Origin: DASVDK01 sp036381125 [NCBI: Thermodesulfobacteriota bacterium] | GTDB lineage: Bacteria; DASVDK01 | Reading direction: 5' to 3' | NCBI GenBank assembly: GCA_036381125.1 | Contig: DASVDK010000096.1 | Coordinates: 1 to 5,120 of the forward strand | DNA length: 5,120 nucleotides | Shown: positions 1 through 5,120 of the stretch, piece by piece | How positions within the stretch are numbered: position 1 is the stretch's first letter | Layout: every line of letters begins with the position of its first letter | Notes under the pieces: generated by a model | What the model saw: only the letters and a program-made list of their open reading frames with translations | Database searches by the model: none | What the model was told of the DNA's origin: nothing | Made by a program: the position numbers and the translations under genes

Positions 1-1291
1 AGAACGGATCGGCGATGTGGATGTCCTGCCCGCGGCCGGGGCCGACCGAGACGAGGATGATCGGCGCGCCGATCAGCGCCTCGAGGTGCTCCACGTAGGC
101 GCGCGCCTCGGCAGGGAGGTCGGCCAGCGTCCGGTAGGCCCTCTGCTCGGCGTCGAGCGGCGGCCACCCGGGCAGCTCCTCGTACACCGGCTCGCAGTGG
201 GCGAGCACCTTGAGCGACGACGGCACGAGGTCGACCCGCTCGCCGCGGTAGCGGTACCCGACGCACACCTTGACGCGCGGGAGCCCCCCCAGCACGTCGA
301 GCTTGGTGAGCGCGATGCCGGTGATGCCGTTGACGCGCACCGAGTCGCGCACCACGACGGCGTCGAACCACCCGCAGCGGCGCGGCCGGCCGGTCACCGC
401 CCCGAACTCCTGCCCCTTCTCGCGCAGCCACGCGCCGGTCTCGTCCGTCAGCTCGGTCGGCAGCGGGCCCTCGCCGACGCGGGTCGTGTAGGCCTTGCTG
501 ATGCCGATCACCGAGTCGATGCGCGTCGGCCCGATGCCGGCGCCGGTGCAGGCGCCGCCGGCCACGGTGTTGGACGACGTGACGAACGGGTAGGTGCCGT
601 GGTCCACGTCGAGCTGGCTGCCCTGCGCCCCCTCGAAGAGGACGCGGCGGCCCTGCCGGATGGCCTCGTCGATGACGACCGAGACGTTGGCGACGTACGG
701 CGCGAGCCGCTCCCGGTGCCGCGCCGAGGCCTCGACGATCGGCGCCTTCTCGACCGGCGGCTCCCCGAGGATCCTCGTGAGGTACGCGTTCTTCTCCTCG
801 AGGGCGTAGTCGAGCTTCTCCTCGAAGACCTCCGGGTCGAGGAGGTCGCTCACGCGGATGCCGACGCGGGCCATCTTGTCCTCGTACGCCGGCCCGATGC
901 CGCGCCCGGTCGTGCCGATGCGCCGGCGGCCCCGCTCGCGCGCGAGGTCGATCGCCTGGTGGTAGGGCAGCACGAGGTGCGCGTCCTCGCTCACGAGGAA
1001 GCGGCCCCCCTCGAAGGTCACCCCCGCCTGCCGGAGCCGGTCCATCTCCTCGAGCAGCACGGCCGGGTCGACGACGCAGCCGTTGCCGATGAGGCAGACC
1101 TTGGTCGGGTGGAGGATGCCCGAGGGAATCGACCGCAGGACGGTCCTGGTCCCCGCGACGACGATCGTGTGCCCGGCGTTGTTGCCGCCCTGGAAGCGGA
1201 CGATCAGGTCGGCATGCTCGGTGTAGACGTCGACGACCTTCCCCTTGCCCTCGTCACCCCACTGCGCGCCGACGACGACCGCGTTAGGCAC
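1..1291 (-). CDS. purA: Adenylosuccinate synthetase (PurA), nearly complete, 3' end cut by window edge
   Basis: This enzyme joins IMP and aspartate using GTP to give adenylosuccinate, the first committed step from IMP to AMP in the cytoplasm. Reading from a GTG at 1291-1289 gives 430 codons that match the family end to end. The N-terminal phosphate-binding loop GDEGKGK spans residues 12-18 and contains the catalytic Asp13. GGNNAGHT (35-42) carries the catalytic His41. GTTGRGIGPAY lies at 126-136, EGAQG with Gln223 follows, and the IMP/GTP-contacting stretch TGRPRRCGWFD is at 300-310. The last visible residues are ADPF. E. coli PurA (432 residues) ends just after an equivalent DPF, so only about one to three codons and the stop are missing. 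The GTG start lies inside the end of hisZ (8-base overlap) and is preceded by GAGG six bases upstream. No ATG fits, because the conserved glycine loop begins only a few residues after this GTG. No frameshift or missing key residue is seen. Confidence 0.97.
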   Translation of the reverse strand, partial: MPNAVVVGAQWGDEGKGKVVDVYTEHADLIVRFQGGNNAGHTIVVAGTRTVLRSIPSGILHPTKVCLIGNGCVVDPAVLLEEMDRLRQAGVTFEGGRFLVSEDAHLVLPYHQAIDLARERGRRRIGTTGRGIGPAYEDKMARVGIRVSDLLDPEVFEEKLDYALEEKNAYLTRILGEPPVEKAPIVEASARHRERLAPYVANVSVVIDEAIRQGRRVLFEGAQGSQLDVDHGTYPFVTSSNTVAGGACTGAGIGPTRIDSVIGISKAYTTRVGEGPLPTELTDETGAWLREKGQEFGAVTGRPRRCGWFDAVVVRDSVRVNGITGIALTKLDVLGGLPRVKVCVGYRYRGERVDLVPSSLKVLAHCEPVYEELPGWPPLDAEQRAYRTLADLPAEARAYVEHLEALIGAPIILVSVGPGRGQDIHIADPF

Positions 1292-2588
1292 GGCGCGCCT
1301 CGATCGGCTGGCCCTCGACGACGAGGGGCCCCTGCCTCTCGAGGAGGTCGGCCACGGCGACCGTGGCGACGTGGCCGTCGGCCACGCGCTCGATCCGCGC
1401 GGCAGGACCGTCGCCGAGCAGCAAGACGTAGGCGATGCCGTGGTGGCGCGCGTAGGCGACCGAGCCGTCGTAGTCGCGGCGGATGATGTCGCGCGCCACC
1501 GAGTAGCCGCGGGCGCGCAGCGCCCGTGCAACGGCCAGCGCCTCGCGCTTGTCCCGACGCACGTCCATCAGCAAGAAGTCCGTCCCCTTCGGGCTCGGCG
1601 CGCTCCCCTGCCGCTCGAGCGCGGTGAGGAGCCCTTCGAGGTCGATCATGAAGCCGGTCGCCGGGCACGAGTAGCCGAAGCGCCCGATGAGGCCGTCGTA
1701 CCGACCGCCGCCGGCCAGCTCCCGCCCCACCCCGGCGGCGTACGCCTCGAACGTGACGCCGGTGTAGTAGTCGAGCCCGCGCAGCTCGGCCAGATCGATC
1801 GAGAGCACGTCGCCGAGCCCGTACCCCTTCACCACGTCCACCACGCTCCGGAGCACGTCGAGCGCCCGGACGGCCCGCGGCGAGCCGGTCCCGGCAAGCC
1901 GCGCCGCGCGCTCGATCACGTCCTCGCCGCCGAAGCAGTCGACGAGGCCGGCGAGGCGCTCCGCATCGGCATCGGGCAGCCGCAGCTCGGGCAGGAGGGC
2001 CTCGATGGCCGCCCGGTCCTTCTTGGCGAGCGCGGCCTCGAGCTTCCGGCGACCCGGGCCCGGCGGGACGGCTTCGGCCAGCCCCCGGTAGAACTCCACC
2101 TGGCCGATGTCGATGGTGAACCGGGTAAGCCCCGCGGCCCGGAGCGCGTGCGCCGCGATGGCCACCATCTCGGCATCCGCCTCGGGCAGGTCGAGCCCGA
2201 TCAGCTCGACGCCGGCCTGGAAGATCTCGCGAGGGCGCCCAGGCGTAGCGTCCACATTGCGAATGACCGGGAGATTGTAACAGAGGCGCAGCGGGAGGGG
2301 CGCGGTCCGGAGCCGCGAGGCGACCAGGCGCGCCACCTGGGCGGTCACGTCGGGCCGCACCAGGACGACGCGGCCGGAGGGCTGGTCGGTCGATCGGAAC
2401 GCCCGCTGGGGCAGCTCCGGCCCGAGGCCCGCCTCGAGGACGTCCGAGTACTCGACCGTCGGCGTCACGACGCGGCGGAAGCCCCAGGCCGCGAACGTGG
2501 TCATGACGGCCCGCTCCACCTCCTCGAGCGCCGCGGCGCGCTCGAGGAGGAGATCGCGGAACCCGGAGGGGACGTCGAGACGCGTCAG
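1284..2588 (-). CDS. hisZ: ATP phosphoribosyltransferase regulatory subunit (HisZ), apparent CTG start
   Basis: HisZ is a catalytically inactive paralogue of histidyl-tRNA synthetase. It forms a complex with short-form HisG and is needed for activity and histidine feedback of the first step of histidine synthesis. The 434-residue frame opens with the class II start motif DVPSGFRD (5-12). RPDVTAQVARL (78-88) has the RPD and TAQ-AR pattern of HisZ rather than the RPE-TA of true HisRS. CYNLPVIR (103-110), GRPREIFQAGVELIG (117-131) and the HisA-like LRGLDYYTG (269-277) follow, then GGGRYDGL (293-300). The canonical HisRS motif 2 FRxE is absent. Residues from about 335 to 415 look like a remnant anticodon-binding domain, which many HisZ proteins lack. 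No ATG, GTG or TTG lies close upstream in frame, and the next GTG is 24 codons in, past the conserved start motif. CTG at 2588-2586, overlapping the serA TGA as CTGA, is therefore the best start. A divergent HisS is the main alternative, but the QAGVELIG and RPD signatures favour HisZ. Confidence 0.9.
   Translation of the reverse strand: MTRLDVPSGFRDLLLERAAALEEVERAVMTTFAAWGFRRVVTPTVEYSDVLEAGLGPELPQRAFRSTDQPSGRVVLVRPDVTAQVARLVASRLRTAPLPLRLCYNLPVIRNVDATPGRPREIFQAGVELIGLDLPEADAEMVAIAAHALRAAGLTRFTIDIGQVEFYRGLAEAVPPGPGRRKLEAALAKKDRAAIEALLPELRLPDADAERLAGLVDCFGGEDVIERAARLAGTGSPRAVRALDVLRSVVDVVKGYGLGDVLSIDLAELRGLDYYTGVTFEAYAAGVGRELAGGGRYDGLIGRFGYSCPATGFMIDLEGLLTALERQGSAPSPKGTDFLLMDVRRDKREALAVARALRARGYSVARDIIRRDYDGSVAYARHHGIAYVLLLGDGPAARIERVADGHVATVAVADLLERQGPLVVEGQPIEARRA
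1298..1301 (-). promoter_or_regulatory. Ribosome binding site of purA (GAGG)
   Basis: On the minus strand GAGG lies six bases upstream of the purA GTG, inside the last codons of hisZ. Its spacing supports the GTG as the true start. Because hisZ terminates (TAA) 8 bases into purA, ribosomes finishing hisZ could reinitiate here. It is a short motif and could occur by chance in such GC-rich DNA. Confidence 0.5.
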
Positions 2589-4165
2589 AGCGTCACCTGC
2601 ACGGCCCGGATCACGTTCGGCAGCGCCTTGAGCGCCTCGAGGGTCTCCCGCGAGAGCGCGCCGTCGACGCTGATCACGGAGATCGCGCGGCCGCCGACCG
2701 ATTCCCGGCCGAGGTGCATCCGGGCGATGTTGATGCCGTGCGCACCGAGCGTGTTGCCGATGCCGCCGATGACGCCCGGCTTGTCGTGGTTCCACATGAC
2801 GAGCAGGTGACCCTCCGGAGCCGCCTCGAGGCGGTACTCGTTGATCCGCACGATGCGCGGCTCCTGCTTGCCGAAGATGGTCCCGTCGACGCGCGAGGTG
2901 CCGTCGGAGGTCCGCACCTCGACGGTCAGGAGGCTCTGGAAGTCCTCCGAGTCGCCCGTCTTCGACTCGACGACGCCGATGCCCCGCTCCTTCGCCAGGA
3001 GCGGCGCGTTGACGAAGTTCACCGTCTCCTTGAGGACCGGCGCGAGCAGCCCCTTGAGGACGCTCACCGTGACCGAGGCCACCGGGAGGGCCGCGACCTC
3101 CCCGCGGTACGTGACCCGCACCTCCTGCACACCGCCCGGCGTCGTCTGCGCCTGGAAGGCGCCGAGCCGCTCGCCGAGGGTGAGCCAGGGCTTGAGCCGC
3201 GGCAGCGCCTCGGCCGGCACGGACGGCACGTTGACGGCGTTCATGACCTGCCCGTGGACGAGGTAGGCGACGATCTGCTCGGCGATGGCGATCGCCACGT
3301 TCTCCTGGGCCTCGCCGGTCGACGCCCCGAGGTGCGGTGTGCAGATGACCTGCGGGAGCTTGAGGAGCGGGTGGTCCGGGGGCGGCGGCTCCTGCTCGAA
3401 CACGTCGAGGGCGGCGCCGCGGACGTGGCCCGACTCGATGGCGGCCGCGAGCGCCGCCTCGTCGACGATGCCGCCGCGGGCGCAGTTGACCACCATGACC
3501 CCCTTCTTCGTCTTCGCGAGCGCCGCCGCGTCGATGAGGCCCTTCGTCTCGGCCGTGTACGGGACGTGCACGGTGACGATGTCGGCCCGCCGCAGGAGGT
3601 CGTCGAGGTCGACCAGCTCGACCCCCAGGGAGCGCGCCTTGTCCGGCGACAGGTACGGGTCGTACGCGAGGACCTTCATCTTGAGGCCGATGGCGCGGTC
3701 GGCCACGATCTGGCCGATGTTGCCGAGGCCGACGACGCCGAGGGTCTTGCCGTACACCTCGACGCCCATGAAGCGGTTCTTCTCCCACTTGCCGGCCTTG
3801 CAGGAGGCGGTGGCCTGGGGGATGTCGCGGCAGAGCGCCATCATCATGGCGATCGTGTGCTCCGCCGTGGTGATGGTGTTGCCGCCGGGCGTGTTCATGA
3901 CGACGATGCCGCGGGCCGAGGCCGCGGCGAGGTCGACGTTGTCGAGGCCGATGCCGGCGCGGCCGACGACCTTGAGCCGGCCCGACCGCTCGAGGACCGC
4001 CTTCGTGACCTTCGTGGCGCTTCGCACGACGAGGCCGTCGTACTCGCCGAGGATGCGCGCCAGCTCATCGGCCGGCAGCTTGGTCTTGACGTCCACCTCG
4101 AGGCCGCCGGCGCGCAGGATCTCTGCGCAGCGCGGCGAGAGGTCGTCGGAGATCAGGACGCGCAC
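2585..4165 (-). CDS. serA: D-3-phosphoglycerate dehydrogenase (SerA), long ASB/ACT form
   Basis: SerA oxidises 3-phosphoglycerate to 3-phosphohydroxypyruvate with NAD, the first step of the phosphorylated serine pathway. The 526-residue protein has the length of the long type known from Bacillus and Mycobacterium. The substrate domain comes first (about 1-97), with VRSATKVT at 47-54. The Rossmann domain carries GLGNIG at 146-151 and Asp169 (AYDP) as the NAD ribose-binding acid. The catalytic triad is visible as Arg230 (NCARGG), Glu259 (DVFEQEP) and His278 (CTPHLGAST). An allosteric-substrate-binding type domain covers about 315-440. A C-terminal ACT domain (about 453-526) has NHDKPGVIGGIG at 459-470 and GINIARM at 477-483, so serine feedback inhibition is likely. 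The GTG start at 4165 is three bases after the upstream stop and has GGGAG six bases before it. The stop TGA overlaps the proposed hisZ start. The gene is intact. Confidence 0.97.
   Translation of the reverse strand: MRVLISDDLSPRCAEILRAGGLEVDVKTKLPADELARILGEYDGLVVRSATKVTKAVLERSGRLKVVGRAGIGLDNVDLAAASARGIVVMNTPGGNTITTAEHTIAMMMALCRDIPQATASCKAGKWEKNRFMGVEVYGKTLGVVGLGNIGQIVADRAIGLKMKVLAYDPYLSPDKARSLGVELVDLDDLLRRADIVTVHVPYTAETKGLIDAAALAKTKKGVMVVNCARGGIVDEAALAAAIESGHVRGAALDVFEQEPPPPDHPLLKLPQVICTPHLGASTGEAQENVAIAIAEQIVAYLVHGQVMNAVNVPSVPAEALPRLKPWLTLGERLGAFQAQTTPGGVQEVRVTYRGEVAALPVASVTVSVLKGLLAPVLKETVNFVNAPLLAKERGIGVVESKTGDSEDFQSLLTVEVRTSDGTSRVDGTIFGKQEPRIVRINEYRLEAAPEGHLLVMWNHDKPGVIGGIGNTLGAHGINIARMHLGRESVGGRAISVISVDGALSRETLEALKALPNVIRAVQVTL
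2593..2598 (-). promoter_or_regulatory. Ribosome binding site of hisZ (AGGTGA), supports CTG start
   Basis: AGGTGA on the minus strand lies four bases before the proposed CTG start and inside the last codons of serA. It matches the 3' part of the ideal AGGAGGTGA sequence, so its spacing corresponds to about seven bases from a full GGAGG core, which is near optimal. It is the main local evidence that translation begins at 2588 despite the unusual codon. Confidence 0.5.
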
Positions 4166-4168
4166 GAG

Positions 4169-5120
4169 CTACTCCCGTCCGCCCGCCGCCGCCCGCGCGG
4201 GCTCCGCCGACGGCGCGACCTGCAGGGCGGAATAGAGGATCGTCTGCGCCGTCGCCACGCCCTTGCCGATCTCCACCGGCACGCCGAGGTCCCTGAGCGC
4301 CATCTCGACCGCCGACACGACGCTGATCACGTCGAACGGGTCGGACCAGCCGAGCGTCGCGATGCGGAAGACCTTCCCCTTCGCCTGCCCCTGGCCGCCG
4401 ATGATCGTGACGCCGTACCGGTTGCGCATGTGCTTGACGATCTTCCCGGTGTCGATGCCGGCCGGCCCGGTGATGACGGTCGTGGCCTCGGAGGGGGACT
4501 CGGCGAAGAGCGTCAGGCCGATGGCCACCATGGCCTCGCGCGTGGCGCGCGCGAAGAGGGCGTGCCGCTCGAAGATGGCGTCGAGCCCCTCGGCCTTCAT
4601 GATGGCCAGCGTGTCCCTCAGGCCGACGATCAGGGAGACGGCCGGCGTCCAGGCGGTCTGGTTCTGGACGATGGCCTTCTTCTCCTTGCGGAAGTCGAAG
4701 TAGAAGCGGGGCGACCTCGACGCCTCGACGAGCTTCCACGCCTTCGGCGACACCGCGACGAACGCGAGCCCCGGCGGCAGCATCAGCGCCTTCTGCGAGC
4801 CGGTGACGAGGACGTCGATCCCCCACTCGTCCATCCGGATGTCGAACACGCCGAGCGCCGTGATGGCGTCGACGACGAGCACCACGTTGTCGCGCGACCG
4901 CACGACGGCGGCGATCTCGCGCGTCGGGTGCTTGACGCCGGTCGAGGTCTCGCTGGCCGTCATGTAGACGGCCTTGATGGACGGGTCGGCGTCGAGCGCC
5001 GCCTTCACCTGCTCGGGCCGGACCGCCTTGCCCCACTCGACGTCGATGTTGGTGACCTGGACGCCGTAGGCCTGGCAGATGTTGGCCCACCGCTCGCCGA
5101 AGTTGCCGCCGCGGATCACG
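4169..5120 (-). CDS. Class V PLP-dependent aminotransferase (alanine-glyoxylate / serine-pyruvate type), 5' end missing
   Basis: This is a fold-type I aminotransferase of the alanine-glyoxylate, serine-glyoxylate and serine-pyruvate group. The family moves amino groups between serine, alanine or aspartate and glyoxylate or another keto acid. The 316 visible residues begin within the large domain at GGNFGERW, so roughly 65-75 N-terminal residues lie beyond the right edge; the first visible codon (GTG) is internal. Further features are ASETSTG (55-61), Asp84 in VVDAI, which should pair with the pyridine nitrogen of PLP, and TGSQKALMLPPGL (107-119), whose Lys110 is the expected Schiff-base lysine. 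Arg252 in FRIATLGW is the likely substrate carboxylate binder. The last 15 or so residues are an alanine-rich tail of low complexity. The stop TAG is three bases before serA, so the two are surely cotranscribed. This context suggests a role in serine metabolism, possibly transamination of phosphohydroxypyruvate. The exact substrate cannot be read from sequence. Confidence 0.9.
   Translation of the reverse strand, partial: VIRGGNFGERWANICQAYGVQVTNIDVEWGKAVRPEQVKAALDADPSIKAVYMTASETSTGVKHPTREIAAVVRSRDNVVLVVDAITALGVFDIRMDEWGIDVLVTGSQKALMLPPGLAFVAVSPKAWKLVEASRSPRFYFDFRKEKKAIVQNQTAWTPAVSLIVGLRDTLAIMKAEGLDAIFERHALFARATREAMVAIGLTLFAESPSEATTVITGPAGIDTGKIVKHMRNRYGVTIIGGQGQAKGKVFRIATLGWSDPFDVISVVSAVEMALRDLGVPVEIGKGVATAQTILYSALQVAPSAEPARAAAGGRE
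4172..4176 (-). promoter_or_regulatory. Ribosome binding site of serA (GGGAG)
   Basis: GGGAG on the minus strand lies six bases before the serA GTG and overlaps the final codons of the aminotransferase gene. The spacing supports the GTG at 4165 as the start. The first residues (MRVLISDD) fit the expected first strand of the dehydrogenase. Confidence 0.5.

Noticed and set aside
284-290. A run of seven C within purA that might cause frameshifting or mark a sequencing error.
   Set aside because: The PurA frame reads through it with family-consistent residues (LDVLGGLPRV), so there is no sign of a shift.
17-1486. A 489-codon open frame on the plus strand opposite purA and the end of hisZ.
   Set aside because: Its product is rich in Arg, Asp, Ala and Val with no recognisable motif, as expected for the complement of GC-rich coding DNA. 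The minus strand encodes a motif-perfect PurA across the same bases.
2561-2600. Possible promoter or terminator at the serA-hisZ junction.
   Set aside because: The genes overlap, there is no AT-rich -10-like element, and no GC hairpin followed by a T run on either strand.
1245-2810. A 521-codon open frame on the plus strand opposite hisZ.
   Set aside because: The composition is low in hydrophobic pattern and rich in Arg, Glu, Pro and Gly. HisZ on the other strand carries all expected family motifs, so this is a shadow frame.
2589-3788. Open reading upstream of hisZ in the same frame, through serA, which could suggest a much longer HisZ or a fusion.
   Set aside because: The translation in this stretch is Arg/Gly/Pro-rich with no domain, and serA occupies the same bases in another frame with complete catalytic and ACT motifs. 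The open frame reflects the scarcity of stop codons at high GC.
3285-4235. A 316-codon plus-strand frame opposite serA.
   Set aside because: It is Ser/Arg/Thr-rich with no motif and spans the serA-aminotransferase junction antisense. It is a by-product of codon bias.
4065-5090. A 341-codon minus-strand frame overlapping the aminotransferase in another frame.
   Set aside because: The product is an Arg/Gly/His-rich shadow without motifs, and the alternative frame gives an intact aminotransferase with its PLP lysine.

Overview
The window comes from a high-GC bacterium (roughly 70% G+C, estimated by eye) with strongly G/C-ending codons. It is filled almost edge to edge by four housekeeping biosynthesis genes, all on the minus strand. 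In transcription order they are: a class V PLP-dependent aminotransferase (5' end cut off by the right window edge), serA (D-3-phosphoglycerate dehydrogenase), hisZ (ATP phosphoribosyltransferase regulatory subunit) and purA (adenylosuccinate synthetase, missing only its last one to three codons at the left edge).

The genes are packed as one transcription unit. There are 3 bases between the aminotransferase and serA, a 4-base overlap between serA and hisZ, and an 8-base overlap between hisZ and purA. No intergenic gap could hold a promoter, terminator, RNA gene or mobile element, and I saw none. The three visible start codons are all non-ATG: GTG for serA, apparently CTG for hisZ, and GTG for purA. 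Each is preceded by a plausible Shine-Dalgarno sequence lying inside the upstream gene, which suggests translational coupling. The promoter must lie beyond the right edge.

Metabolically the cluster links serine, histidine and purine synthesis. SerA commits 3-phosphoglycerate to serine, and the neighbouring aminotransferase may supply the transamination step or interconvert serine, alanine, glycine and glyoxylate. Serine feeds glycine and one-carbon units into purines. HisZ controls the first step of histidine synthesis, which consumes ATP and returns AICAR to the purine pathway. PurA diverts IMP toward AMP and ATP.

A HisZ protein implies a short-form HisG elsewhere in the genome. This, the GC content and the gene order would fit a deltaproteobacterial, Rokubacteria, NC10 or Binatota-like lineage, but the taxonomic guess is weak. 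I found no novel defence, mobile or regulatory system. The points worth a second look are the inferred CTG start, the possible non-canonical serine-pathway aminotransferase, the retained C-terminal domain of HisZ, and the pathway-crossing gene order.
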